Source: Nitrospirillum amazonense
GTDB taxonomy: Bacteria; Pseudomonadota; Alphaproteobacteria; Azospirillales; Azospirillaceae
Assembly (NCBI RefSeq): GCF_007828045.1
Contig: NZ_VITN01000018.1
Span: 62,001-126,000 of the forward strand
Reading direction: 5' to 3'
DNA: 64,000 nucleotides
This document shows positions 51,200 to 59,892 of this stretch, piece by piece. Numbering within the stretch: position 1 is the first letter of the stretch; the number at the start of each line of letters is the position of its first letter. The notes under the pieces are model-generated. The model did not search any database and was not told the origin of the DNA. It worked only from the letters and a program-made list of their open reading frames with translations. A program made the translations under genes and the position numbers.

Positions 51200-51640
51200 C
51201 AAAAATATGCCGTTGCGACGAGGCACCCAGGGGAGAAGCAGTCCGAACGGATCGTGCCCCCCTGGCGTGGTGTAGCAGGCGCCACAGCGCCTCGGCGCAA
51301 TCTCCACCCAGATACCGACCTTGCTGGCTTGTCGCTGACGCATCAGCGCCAGACCGCTCAAGGCGTCAGCGACAAGCCTGAGGGGCCATGCTTTGGCGCC
51401 TTTGTCGCGCGCAGAAATCACTAATAATTTCAACGACGGGCCACGTATGCGGTCAGCGGGTGGCCACTTTATACGATCGGGGACACAAGCCGTCCGCCGC
51501 CACGCAACGAAATCTCCATGCTTGAGAATTTTCAAACATTCACAGCATGAGAAGTCCATTGCCGGATTAAAATCCACGACATTTAATGGAGTTTATCGAT
51601 CAGAGATCACCATATTTCACATGTAGAATGAGGTGCGGCC
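51200..51640. other. Intergenic region with large inverted repeat
   Basis: 441 bases between the LysR gene and the sulfonate operon. Open frames exist on both strands but none resembles a known protein or has a good start. The stretch becomes AT-rich toward 51540-51630, where the sulfonate operon promoter is expected. It includes the inverted repeat at 51326-51378. Confidence 0.5.
51326..51378. repeat. 16-bp perfect inverted repeat with 21-base loop
   Basis: GGCTTGTCGCTGACGC (51326-51341) and its exact reverse complement (51363-51378). Very stable as RNA or cruciform but without a following T-run. Might be a relic of a mobile element, a protein site or an unusual terminator for the LysR gene. 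Confidence 0.65.
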
Positions 51641-52486
51641 TTGTCCCTGACCCTCGACGCTCCGCAGGACGCGGCGTTGCCCGCCGTCCACCGGCCCCCC
51701 GGCGCCCCGCTGATCCGGCGCCTTCTGGCGCGGCTGGGCAATTCCCGCTGGACCGTGCCCCTGGCCCTGGTCCTGGCGTGGGAGCTGGGGTCGCGGGTGG
51801 GTTTGGTGCCCTCCCGCGTGCTGGCCGCCCCCAGCGCCGTGCTGGCCACCTTCTGGACCCTGCTGGCCTCGGGCGAGCTGGTGTCCAACCTGCTGGTGTC
51901 GCTGGTCCGCGTGGCCACGGGCCTGGGCATCGGGGTCGGCGTCGGCACGGTGCTGGCCGTCCTGGCCGGCCTGTTCCGCCGGGGGGAGACGCTGGTCGAC
52001 CCCCTGATGCAGATGCTGCGCACCTTGCCCTTTCTGGCCCTGGTGCCGCTGTTCATCGTGTGGTTCGGCATTGGCGAGGTGCCCAAGGTGGCGCTGATCG
52101 CCTTGGGGGCCGCCTTCCCCACCTACCTCACCCTGTTCTCCGGCATCCGCGCCATCGAGGCCAAGCTGGTGGAGGCGGGGCGCAGCTTCGGCCTGTCGCG
52201 GCTGGAGCTGATCACCAACGTGGTGCTGCCGGGGGCGACCCCGTCCTTTCTGGTCGGCCTGCGCTACGCCCTGGGCCATGCCTGGCTGAGCCTGGTGGTG
52301 GCGGAACAGATCAACGCCTCCGCCGGCCTGGGCTACCTCATCAACAACGCCCGCGACTTCATGCGCACCGACATCATCGTCGTCTGCCTGGGCGTCTATG
52401 CCGTGCTGGGCTTGGGCACCGACTTCCTCGTCCGCCTTCTGGAGCGCCGCCTGCTGGCCTGGCGTCCCACCTTCCTGGAGCGCTGA
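51641..52486 (+). CDS. ssuC: ABC transporter permease, sulfonate type (SsuC-like)
   Basis: 281 residues starting at a TTG (51641) with GAGG seven bases upstream. About six membrane helices and the EAA loop (EAGRSFGLSRLELITNVVLPGATPSFLVGLRYALGHAW) that contacts the ATPase. Imports alkanesulfonates or related organosulfur compounds. First gene of a six-gene operon reaching 57681. Confidence 0.9.
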   Translation: MSLTLDAPQDAALPAVHRPPGAPLIRRLLARLGNSRWTVPLALVLAWELGSRVGLVPSRVLAAPSAVLATFWTLLASGELVSNLLVSLVRVATGLGIGVGVGTVLAVLAGLFRRGETLVDPLMQMLRTLPFLALVPLFIVWFGIGEVPKVALIALGAAFPTYLTLFSGIRAIEAKLVEAGRSFGLSRLELITNVVLPGATPSFLVGLRYALGHAWLSLVVAEQINASAGLGYLINNARDFMRTDIIVVCLGVYAVLGLGTDFLVRLLERRLLAWRPTFLER

Positions 52487-52489
52487 ACC

Positions 52490-53401
52490 ATGGCTTCCAA
52501 CACCGCCCCTTTGACCGTTCCCACTGCGTCCAGCGACGCGGCTGTCCGGGTACGCGGCTTCACCCGCCGCTTCGGCGACGTTACCGTGCTGCGCGACCTG
52601 GACCTGGACATCGCCCCGGGTGAGTTCGTGGCCCTGCTGGGCCGCAGCGGCTCGGGCAAGACTACGCTGTTGCGCACACTGGCCGGCCTGGATGCCGCCC
52701 CGGCGGAACAGGTGTCCACCCCCGGCGCCCGCGCCGTGGTGTTCCAGGAACCGCGCCTGCTGCCGTGGAAGAAGGTGTGGCGCAACGTCACCCTGGGCCT
52801 GAAGGGCGGCCGCACACGCCTGCAGGCCATGGCCGCGCTGGAGGAGGTGGGCCTGGGCCATCGTGTCGACGCCTGGCCCGCCACCCTGTCGGGGGGTGAG
52901 GCGCAACGCGCCGCGCTGGCCCGCGCCCTGGTGCGTGAGCCGCGGCTGCTGTTGCTGGACGAACCCTTCGCCGCCCTGGACGCCCTGACCCGTTTGCGCA
53001 TGCATCAGCTGGTGCTGTCGCTATGGCGGGCGCACCGCCCGGCCGTTCTGCTGGTCACCCATGACGTGGACGAGGCGATCGCCTTGGCCGACCGCATCCT
53101 GGTGCTGGCCGACGGCCGGCTGGCGGTGGAGGAGAAGGTGACCCTGGCCCGTCCGCGCGAGGCGGGGCCGGAATTCCAGGCCCTGCGCCGCCGCCTGCTG
53201 GGTCACCTTGGGGTGGAACAGCCGGTGCCCCGCGATACGGCGCCCCTGACCTTCATCCCGCCCGCCGCCGGCCTGCGCCCCGGCTGGAACCGGCCGGCCG
53301 CCGTCAACGGTCACGCTGTCAACGGTCACGCCGTCAACGGTCACAACGGCCATAATGGTGGCGTTCATCATGGCGCCCAGCTGGGCGGGGGCCTGTCATG
53401 A
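52490..53401 (+). CDS. ssuB: ABC transporter ATPase, sulfonate type (SsuB-like)
   Basis: 303 residues. Walker A GRSGSGKTT, Q-loop FQEPRLLPW, signature LSGGEAQR, Walker B LLLLDEPF and the H-loop His in VTHDVDEA are all intact. The C-terminus carries an unusual Asn/Gly/His-rich tail (VNGHAVNGHAVNGHNGHNGG) produced by a DNA tandem repeat. It starts three bases after ssuC and overlaps the next gene by four bases. Confidence 0.93.
   Translation: MASNTAPLTVPTASSDAAVRVRGFTRRFGDVTVLRDLDLDIAPGEFVALLGRSGSGKTTLLRTLAGLDAAPAEQVSTPGARAVVFQEPRLLPWKKVWRNVTLGLKGGRTRLQAMAALEEVGLGHRVDAWPATLSGGEAQRAALARALVREPRLLLLDEPFAALDALTRLRMHQLVLSLWRAHRPAVLLVTHDVDEAIALADRILVLADGRLAVEEKVTLARPREAGPEFQALRRRLLGHLGVEQPVPRDTAPLTFIPPAAGLRPGWNRPAAVNGHAVNGHAVNGHNGHNGGVHHGAQLGGGLS
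53303..53347. repeat. Three 15-bp tandem repeats at the 3' end of ssuB
   Basis: Units at 53303, 53318 and 53333 (type unit GTCAACGGTCACGCT) encode VNGHA repeats in the C-terminal tail. Copy number may vary between strains through slippage. Confidence 0.8.
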
Positions 53402-54576
53402 CGGCGGCCCTGCGCCGCGTGGAAGCAGTGGAGGAGGGGCGCCTCGACGGCCCGGCCTTGGACGCCGTGCTGGCCGAACTGACAGCCGAGTTCGCCGCCG
53501 GCGCCGCTGCGCATGACCGCGCCGGCAGCTTTCCCTTCGAAAACTTCGGAAGCCTGCACGCCAAGGGCCTGCTGGGCCTGACGGTGGGGTCCGCCTGGGG
53601 CGGTGCCGGCGCCGACCTCGCCACCACGCTGAAAGTGGTGCGGGCGGTGGCCAAGGGCGACCCCGCGACCGCCCTGGTGCTGGTGATGCAGTACCTGTTT
53701 CATGCCTCGGTTGATCAACGCGTCGTGCCCGACGCGCTCTACGGCCGGGTGGCGCGGGACGCGGTGGAGAATGGCGCCCTGATCAACGCCCTGCGGGTGG
53801 AGCCCGACCTGGGCACGCCGGCGCGCGGCGGCCTGCCGGCCACGGTGGCGCGGCGCACGGCCGATGGCTGGGTGATCAGCGGGCACAAGCTCTATTCCAC
53901 CGGCATCCCGGCGCTGACCTGGCTGCTGGTCTGGGCCCGCACCGATGAGGCGGAACCGCGCGTCGGCGGCTTTCTGGTGCACCGTGACAGCCCCGGCATC
54001 CAGGTGGTCGAAACCTGGGACCATCTGGGCCTGCGCGCCAGCGGCAGCCATGACGTCATCCTGACCGACGTGCCCACGCCGCTGAACCACGCCCTGGATT
54101 TGCGCAAGCCGGGTGAGATCAGCCCCCGCGACGCCGTGTTCGGCGCCTGGGCCGCGGTCCTGACCGCCGGCATCTACGACGCGGTAGCGGAGGCGGCGCG
54201 CGACTGGCTGATCGAATTCGCCCGCCAGCGGGTGCCCAGCAACCTGGGCGCCGCCCTGTCCACCCTGCCGCGCTTCCAGGAGGCGGTGGGCACCATCAAC
54301 GGCCTGCTGCTGTCCAACCGCGCCCTGCTGACCGCCGCCACGCGCGGGGAGACCAGCACGGCGGAATCCGGCCTGGTGAAGCATCTGGTGACGGAGAACG
54401 CCATCCAGGCGGTGGAGACGGCGGTGCGCCTGACCGGCAACCCCGGCATCACCCGCCACAATCCGCTGGAGCGGCATTACCGCGACGTGCTGTGCGGCCG
54501 CATCCATACCCCCCAGGCCGATGTGGTGCTGGTCGGCGCTGGCCGCGCCGCCTTCGCCGCCGCCACCCCCTCCTGA
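53398..54576 (+). CDS. Acyl-CoA dehydrogenase-fold flavoprotein (SfnB/DszC-like)
   Basis: 392 residues of the acyl-CoA dehydrogenase fold: GLLGLTVGSAWGGAGADL, VISGHKLYSTG, WDHLGLRASGSHDVIL. Members found in organosulfur operons (SfnB, DszC) are oxygenases or use reduced flavin rather than act on acyl-CoA. Its place between a sulfonate transporter and an SsuD-type monooxygenase suggests it oxidises a sulfur compound, making it a second flavin monooxygenase of this pathway (inference). Overlaps ssuB by four bases. Confidence 0.82.
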   Translation: MTAALRRVEAVEEGRLDGPALDAVLAELTAEFAAGAAAHDRAGSFPFENFGSLHAKGLLGLTVGSAWGGAGADLATTLKVVRAVAKGDPATALVLVMQYLFHASVDQRVVPDALYGRVARDAVENGALINALRVEPDLGTPARGGLPATVARRTADGWVISGHKLYSTGIPALTWLLVWARTDEAEPRVGGFLVHRDSPGIQVVETWDHLGLRASGSHDVILTDVPTPLNHALDLRKPGEISPRDAVFGAWAAVLTAGIYDAVAEAARDWLIEFARQRVPSNLGAALSTLPRFQEAVGTINGLLLSNRALLTAATRGETSTAESGLVKHLVTENAIQAVETAVRLTGNPGITRHNPLERHYRDVLCGRIHTPQADVVLVGAGRAAFAAATPS

Positions 54577-54588
54577 AGAGGTTCCGCC

Positions 54589-55713
54589 ATGTCCAACACC
54601 TTGCAGTTCATCGGCTTCATCGGGTCGCAGGATGGGTCCGAGACCCGGCCCGGCAGCGGCCCCATCATTGACCGCGACTACATCGGCACCGTGGCGCGGG
54701 CCCAGGAGTATGCCGGCTTCGACCGCGTGCTGATCGCGCATTCCAGCGCCTCGCCCGACGGCTTCCAGATCGCGGCCTACGCCGTGCAGCAGACGGAGCG
54801 GCTGAAGATCCTGCTGGCCCATCGCCCGGGCTTCGTGGCGCCCACCCTGGCCGCCCGCCAACTGGCCTCGCTGGATCATTTCAGCCAGGGCCGCCTGGCC
54901 GTGCACATCATCACCGGCGGGTCGGATGAGGAACAGCAACGCGACGGCGATTTCCTGAACAAGACGGAACGCTACGCCCGCACCGACGACTATCTCGAGG
55001 TGGTGCGCAAGGTGTGGACCAGCACGGCGCCCTTCGACCATGACGGGCCTTATTACAAGTCGCGCGGGTCGCAATCGTACGTGAAGCCCGTCAACGGCAC
55101 GCTGCCCATCTATTTCGGCGGGTCGTCGGATGAGGCCATCGCCGTGGCCGGCCGCCACGCCGACGTCTACGCCCTGTGGGGCGAGCCGCTGGACGACGTG
55201 CGCGAAACCATCGCCAAGGTGCGCGCCGCCGCCGCGCTGCATGGGCGTCAGGACCATGTCCAGTTCAGCCTGTCGCTGCGTCCCATCCTGGGACGGACGG
55301 AGGAGGAGGCCTGGGCCAAGGCCGACCGCATCCTGGAACAGGCCAAGCACTTGCGCGCCACCCAGTCGACCTTCCGGCCCGTCAACGCCAGCGCACCGCA
55401 GAACGTGGGGTCGCAGCGCCTGCTGGCCGCCGCCGCCGCCGGCAAGGTGCGGGACAAGCGCCTGTGGACGGAGATCGCCGCCCTGACCGGCGCCCAGGGC
55501 AATTCCACCAGCCTGGTGGGCACGCCCGAGCAGGTTACGGAATCGCTGCTGGATTACTATGATCTGGGTGTGCGCACCTTCCTCATCCGGGGCTTCGACC
55601 CGCTGGTGGACGCCATCGAGTATGGCCGCGACCTTATTCCCCTGGTGCGCCAGGCGGTCGCGGCGCGGGAAGCGGGCCAAGGGGCGGCAACGACGGCGGT
55701 GGCGGCCGAATGA
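54589..55713 (+). CDS. ssuD: FMNH2-dependent alkanesulfonate monooxygenase (SsuD-like)
   Basis: 374 residues of the bacterial luciferase-like family. It shows the SsuD pattern: LLAHRPGFVAPTLAARQLASLD, GRLAVHIITGGSDEEQQRDGD, and PIYFGGSSDEAIAVAGRHADVYALWGEP. Such enzymes cleave the C-S bond of alkanesulfonates with O2 and reduced FMN, giving aldehyde and sulfite. No flavin reductase (SsuE) gene is in the operon. Overlaps the following dehydrogenase gene by four bases. Confidence 0.91.
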   Translation: MSNTLQFIGFIGSQDGSETRPGSGPIIDRDYIGTVARAQEYAGFDRVLIAHSSASPDGFQIAAYAVQQTERLKILLAHRPGFVAPTLAARQLASLDHFSQGRLAVHIITGGSDEEQQRDGDFLNKTERYARTDDYLEVVRKVWTSTAPFDHDGPYYKSRGSQSYVKPVNGTLPIYFGGSSDEAIAVAGRHADVYALWGEPLDDVRETIAKVRAAAALHGRQDHVQFSLSLRPILGRTEEEAWAKADRILEQAKHLRATQSTFRPVNASAPQNVGSQRLLAAAAAGKVRDKRLWTEIAALTGAQGNSTSLVGTPEQVTESLLDYYDLGVRTFLIRGFDPLVDAIEYGRDLIPLVRQAVAAREAGQGAATTAVAAE

Positions 55714-56675
55714 GCCCTATCCGCGTGGCCAGCCAATTGGCCGAGCCCATCAATGCCGAGGTGGCGCGGCGGGTCAGCGCCGCGACGGGGGAGGGGGCGG
55801 TCGAACTGATCACCCTGCCCCGGGGGGTGCCGGCCGAGTGGCCGCGCGACGCCGACGTCTTCGTGGCCGCGCCCTTCCGCCGCGCTGGCGGCGACCTGCC
55901 GGCCCAGCCGCCGGGCTGGCCCTTCAACCTGCGCTGGGTGCAACTGGTTTCCGTCGGCATCGACTTCTATCCCGACTGGCTGTTCGACGGGCCGGTGGTG
56001 ACGGCGGCCAAGCGCACTTCCGCCACGGCTCTGGCCGAGTTCTCGCTGGCCGCCATCTTCGCCGCGGCCAAGCGCTTCCCCGACATCTGGATCAGCCGGG
56101 CGGCCGGCTGGCAACCGTCGCCCCTGGGCCTGGTGGAGGGTGCCACCCTGGGTATCGTCGGCTTCGGCGGCATCGGCCAGGCCCTGGCGCCCAAGGCCTT
56201 GGCCCTGGGCATGACGGTGCTGGCCACGCGGCGCGGGGCCGGCGATTTGGGTGTGCCGGGCGTGGAGCGGGTGGATGACGTGGCGGCGCTGTTCGCCCGC
56301 GCCGACCATGTGGTGCTGGCCGCACCCGCGACGGCGGAAACCCACCATCTGGTGAATGCCCGGGTGCTGGCTACCGCCAAGCCAGGCCTGCACTTGGTCA
56401 ACGTGGCGCGCGGCGCGCTGATCGACGACCAGGCGCTGCTGGCCGCGCTGGCGGCGGGGCGGGTCTCGCTGGCCACCTTGGACGTGACGCATCCGGAACC
56501 ATTGCCGGACGGCCACCCCTATTACAGTCATCCTCGCGTGCGCCTGTCGCCGCACACCTCCGTGTTCACGCCGGACACCCACGCCAACCTGGCGGCCCAG
56601 CTGGCCCACAATCTGATCCGTTTCCGCCGAGGGGAACCGCTTGAGGACGTGGTCGATCTCGCGCGCGGCTACTAA
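55710..56675 (+). CDS. D-isomer-specific 2-hydroxyacid dehydrogenase family protein
   Basis: 321 residues. Rossmann motif GIVGFGGIGQALAPKALALG, active-site Arg in NVARGALIDD, carboxylate region DVTHPEPLPDGHP and catalytic His in SPHTSV. It reduces a 2-oxoacid or oxidises a 2-hydroxyacid with NAD(P). This is an unusual member of a sulfonate operon; it might act on a hydroxy- or oxo-acid released by desulfonation, for example from sulfolactate- or sulfopyruvate-like substrates (inference). Coupled to ssuD by a 4-base overlap. Confidence 0.86.
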   Translation: MSPIRVASQLAEPINAEVARRVSAATGEGAVELITLPRGVPAEWPRDADVFVAAPFRRAGGDLPAQPPGWPFNLRWVQLVSVGIDFYPDWLFDGPVVTAAKRTSATALAEFSLAAIFAAAKRFPDIWISRAAGWQPSPLGLVEGATLGIVGFGGIGQALAPKALALGMTVLATRRGAGDLGVPGVERVDDVAALFARADHVVLAAPATAETHHLVNARVLATAKPGLHLVNVARGALIDDQALLAALAAGRVSLATLDVTHPEPLPDGHPYYSHPRVRLSPHTSVFTPDTHANLAAQLAHNLIRFRRGEPLEDVVDLARGY

Positions 56676-56691
56676 AGGAAAGATCGAACCC

Positions 56692-57681
56692 ATGATGCTG
56701 ATTTCGCGCCGGTCCGCTTTGCAGGGGCTGGCGGCGGGGGCGTTGGGCCTGAGCGCCCTGAATCTGGCCGGCTGCGGCCGCAAGAAGGACGCGGACCTTG
56801 CCGGCATCACCCTGCGGGCGGCGACATACCGGGGCAATCCGGACTCCTTCTTCGAGCAGGCGGGCGTGGCCGGCACGCCCTACACCCTGGAAACGGCGCA
56901 GTTCGCCGGCGGCAACCTGATCGCGGAGGCGATCAACGCCCATTCCCTGGATGTCGGCGGCATGAGCGAAATCCCGCCCATCTTCATCGCCGCCGCCAAC
57001 CCGCTCTTGCGCATCGTCGCCGTGCTGCAGGGCGACGTGAACAACCAGGTGGTGCTGGTGCCCAAGGACAGCCCGCTGCAGACCACGGCGGATTTGAAGG
57101 GCAAGCGCGTAGGCTATGTCCGCGCCACCACCTCGCAATACATGCTGCTCAAGATCCTGAAGGAACAGGGGCTGACCTTCGCCGACATCACGCCGGTGGC
57201 GCTGTCGCCGCAGGACGGCCTGGCGGCCTTCAACCAGGGCAGCCTGGATGCCTGGGTCATCTATGGCGTGGTGGTGCAACTGGCGCGCGAGGCCGGGGCC
57301 CGGGTACTGACCACCGGCTTGAACCGCCTGTCCGGCAACTATCTGGTGGCCGCGTCCAAGGACGCGCTGGCCGATCCCCTGAAGAAGCGCGCCATCGGCG
57401 ACTATCTGCAGCGCTACGCCAAGACCCTGGCCTGGATCGAGGCCGATTACACCCGCTGGGCCCGCATCCGGGCGCAACTGACCAGCATCCCCGAGGCTGC
57501 CTACATCCAGGAATATCACGAACGCAGCGCCGGTTATCGCCTGCTGCCGGTCAGCGACACGGCCATCGCCTCGCAACAGGACGTGGCCAACACCTTCGCC
57601 GCCGCCGGTGTCATCCCCGCCCCGGTGGATGTGCGCCCGCTGTGGGACGACAGCCTGCACGAAGTGCTGGCGAAGCTCTAA
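56692..57681 (+). CDS. ssuA: ABC transporter substrate-binding lipoprotein, sulfonate type (SsuA-like)
   Basis: 329 residues from the ATG at 56692 (AAAGGAAAG upstream; the next ATG is one codon on). Lipobox LAGC after SRRSALQGLAAGALG. Mature domain of the SsuA/TauA type: SLDVGGMSEIPPIFIAAANP, GKRVGYVRATTSQYMLLKIL. Presumed periplasmic receptor for the SsuBC transporter of the same operon; last gene of the unit. A second protein of the family is encoded at 46606. Confidence 0.88.
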   Translation: MMLISRRSALQGLAAGALGLSALNLAGCGRKKDADLAGITLRAATYRGNPDSFFEQAGVAGTPYTLETAQFAGGNLIAEAINAHSLDVGGMSEIPPIFIAAANPLLRIVAVLQGDVNNQVVLVPKDSPLQTTADLKGKRVGYVRATTSQYMLLKILKEQGLTFADITPVALSPQDGLAAFNQGSLDAWVIYGVVVQLAREAGARVLTTGLNRLSGNYLVAASKDALADPLKKRAIGDYLQRYAKTLAWIEADYTRWARIRAQLTSIPEAAYIQEYHERSAGYRLLPVSDTAIASQQDVANTFAAAGVIPAPVDVRPLWDDSLHEVLAKL

Positions 57682-57808
57682 GGGCGCCTGATTCCGATTT
57701 CCTTTCTTCCTGTGGCGGGGAGGCGGCCCGTCCACCCCCAGACATTCTACAACCCGTAGGTTGCCCTCTTGGCATCTGGCATGTGGGCGGAAATTTTTCC
57801 GACCGCCA

Positions 57809-57836
57809 TGTCACACGGCCATGAAGCCATCTCGTC
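57809..57836 (+). promoter_or_regulatory. ECF41-type promoter (TGTCACA-N17-CGTC)
   Basis: TGTCACA at 57809-57815 and CGTC at 57833-57836 match the conserved -35 and -10 elements described for ECF41 sigma factors. It lies 41 bases before the start of the AhpD-like gene that is co-transcribed with an ECF41 sigma factor, so autoregulation is expected. Confidence 0.8.
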
Positions 57837-57876
57837 TTTGGGTCATGCGATGACGCATGATCTGATGGAGATGACG

Positions 57877-58356
57877 ATGAGCACCCATACCCCCCGTATC
57901 AACGACGCGTTCAAGCTGGCGCCCGAGACGATCAAGGGCCTGCTGGCGGCCAGCAACGCCCTCAAGGCCGGCGGGCTGGAACCGGCGCTGCTGGAACTGG
58001 TGAAGATCCGGGCGTCGCAGATCAACGGCTGCGCCTTCTGCCTGCACATGCACGTCACCGACGCCCGCAAGATGGGGGAGACGGAGATGCGCCTGCATCT
58101 GCTGAATGCTTGGCGGGATTCCTCCCTGTACACGGATCGTGAGCGCGCGGCGCTGGCCTGGACGGAGGCGTTGACCCGCGTGGCCGACACCGGCGCGCCG
58201 GACGAGGATTATGCCCTGGTGCAGGCCAACTTCACGGAGGCGGAGCAGGTGCAGCTGTCGCTGGCCATCGGCATCATCAACCTGTGGAACCGCCTGCAGG
58301 TGGGCTTCCGTGCCGCCCATCCGCCGGTGGCGCGCGTCCAGGGGGCGGCCGCCTGA
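57877..58356 (+). CDS. Carboxymuconolactone decarboxylase / AhpD-like protein (ECF41 target)
   Basis: 159 residues from the ATG at 57877, six bases after GGAG; earlier in-frame ATGs fall in the promoter. Single CMD/AhpD domain with the redox motif NGCAFCLHMH (C52, C55, H59) typical of alkylhydroperoxidase AhpD-core proteins. Usual conserved neighbour of ECF41 sigma factors. Its stop overlaps the sigma gene start (TGATG). Confidence 0.9.
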   Translation: MSTHTPRINDAFKLAPETIKGLLAASNALKAGGLEPALLELVKIRASQINGCAFCLHMHVTDARKMGETEMRLHLLNAWRDSSLYTDRERAALAWTEALTRVADTGAPDEDYALVQANFTEAEQVQLSLAIGIINLWNRLQVGFRAAHPPVARVQGAAA

Positions 58357-59240
58357 TGAACGCAGGGGACGCCACCGCGATCTTTCAGGCGCACCGGCCC
58401 CGGCTGGTGCGCCTGGCCTACCGCATGCTGGGCTCCTTGGCGGAAGCCGAGGACGTGGTGCAGGACGCCTACCTGCGCTGGCGGCAGGCGGACCACGCCA
58501 CGGTGGACGTCCCCGCCGCCTTCCTGTCGCGCATCGTCACCCGCCTGTGCCTGGACACGCTGAAGTCGGCCCGGGTGCGGCGGGAGACGTATGTCGGCGC
58601 CTGGTTGCCGGAGCCCCTGGCCGGCAGTGACGAGGAGGCCGAGGAGGATGACCTGACCCTGACCTTGATGATGGCGCTGGAGCGGCTGTCGCCCCTGGAA
58701 CGGGCTGCCTTCCTGCTGCATGACGTGTTCGGCGTGGCATTGGACGAGGTGGCGGGCACCCTGCACCGCGATGCCGCCGCCGTGCGCCAGCTGGCCGTGC
58801 GCGCCCGCCGTCATGTGCAGGAGGCGCGCCCCCGCTATCCCGTGGCGCCGGAGGACGGGGAGCGCATCGCCCAGGCCTTCTATGCCGCGTCCCACCTGGG
58901 CGATGTGGACACCCTGCGGGGCCTGCTGGCCCAGGACGTGGTGCTGCGGGCCGACGGTGGCGGCAAGGTGCATGCCTTCCGCAACCCCATCGTTGGGCTG
59001 GAGCGTATGGTCCGCCTGTTCGCCAGCCTGCACGCCAAAGGGGAATTCCAGTCGGCCGCCTTCATCCGGCCCCTGCGCATCGACGGCCTGCCGGGTTATG
59101 TCAGTGTGGAGCGGGGCACGGTGCTGCAGACCACCGCCTTCGAGATCGAGGACGGCCGCATCACCGCCATCTACATCACCCGCAACCCCGACAAGCTGGT
59201 CCGCATCGCGCAGGCGCTGGGGATAGGCGGAACCCCATAA
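58356..59240 (+). CDS. sigJ: ECF41-family sigma factor with SnoaL-like C-terminal domain (SigJ)
   Basis: 294 residues. Sigma region 2 (about 10-75) and region 4 (about 105-155), then a SnoaL-like extension characteristic of ECF41, which takes the place of an anti-sigma factor. All three hallmark motifs are present: WLPEP (83-87), DGGGK (200-204) and NPDKL (277-281). Coupled to the AhpD-like gene; no anti-sigma gene nearby, as expected for this group. The signal is unknown. Confidence 0.93.
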   Translation: MNAGDATAIFQAHRPRLVRLAYRMLGSLAEAEDVVQDAYLRWRQADHATVDVPAAFLSRIVTRLCLDTLKSARVRRETYVGAWLPEPLAGSDEEAEEDDLTLTLMMALERLSPLERAAFLLHDVFGVALDEVAGTLHRDAAAVRQLAVRARRHVQEARPRYPVAPEDGERIAQAFYAASHLGDVDTLRGLLAQDVVLRADGGGKVHAFRNPIVGLERMVRLFASLHAKGEFQSAAFIRPLRIDGLPGYVSVERGTVLQTTAFEIEDGRITAIYITRNPDKLVRIAQALGIGGTP

Positions 59241-59358
59241 AAGGGCGAAGCCGCGGCACGGCGGGAATCGTGAAGGTTTGCATTCGACCTGCCCTGCGCT
59301 TGCGCCGGGGGCGCTTTCATTGCATCCTCCCGTCGCAAATCCGGGGTAGTTTTGCGCT

Positions 59359-59745
59359 ATGACTTACCGTATCCTGATCGTCGGCCAGGATCCCGACACC
59401 GTCGACTACACGGCACCGGGCATCATCCTGGGCATGACGGCCGAGAAGGTTCGCGCGGGCGTGACCGCGTCCAAGCAGGCGCTGGAGGGCCAGGGCTACA
59501 TCTGCGACAACCTGTATGTTCAGCCCGCCCCCGCCGTGGCCGAGGCGGACGTCGCCGCCGCCCTGTCCCGCGCGACCTATGACGTCGTGGTGATCGGTGC
59601 CGGCATCCGCAACCCGCCGGGCAACCTCATCCTGCTGGAAACGATCCTGAACACCATCCACCGCGCCGCCCCCCAGACCCGTATCGCGTTCAACACCCGG
59701 CCTGACGACACCGACGCGGCGGCGGTGAGATGGCTCGGGCGATAG
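59359..59745 (+). CDS. Conserved hypothetical protein
   Basis: 128 residues. Not recognised. The alternation of strands (YRILIVGQDP; TYDVVVIGAGIR; TRIAFNTRP) and helices suggests a small Rossmann-like or receiver-like alpha/beta fold without the receiver's conserved Asp/Lys set. No signal peptide. It stands alone between the ECF41 operon and a TonB receptor. Confidence 0.7.
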   Translation: MTYRILIVGQDPDTVDYTAPGIILGMTAEKVRAGVTASKQALEGQGYICDNLYVQPAPAVAEADVAAALSRATYDVVVIGAGIRNPPGNLILLETILNTIHRAAPQTRIAFNTRPDDTDAAAVRWLGR

Positions 59746-59835
59746 GGCTCATCCGGTTCCAGAGGGACGGCCAAATCGTCGGCCAGATCCCGCCCAAGGT
59801 TCAATGAGTGTGATATCGCCGGAATTCACAGTCAT

Positions 59836-59864
59836 TTGACAGCTAATCACTAATCACATAAACA
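59836..59864 (+). promoter_or_regulatory. Candidate promoter of TonB receptor
   Basis: A perfect TTGACA (59836-59841) is followed after 17 bases by TAAACA (59859-59864), a weak -10. A direct repeat TAATCAC-TAATCAC (59844-59857) fills the spacer and may be a regulator site. Confidence 0.4.
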
Positions 59865-59892
59865 AATCTCGTTTTTATGGAACTGTGAAATA

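Noticed and set aside
51200-51577. Transposase or resolvase remnant in the gap before the sulfonate operon
   Set aside because: Both strands have open stretches but no recognisable transposase motif or start; only the inverted repeat can be supported.
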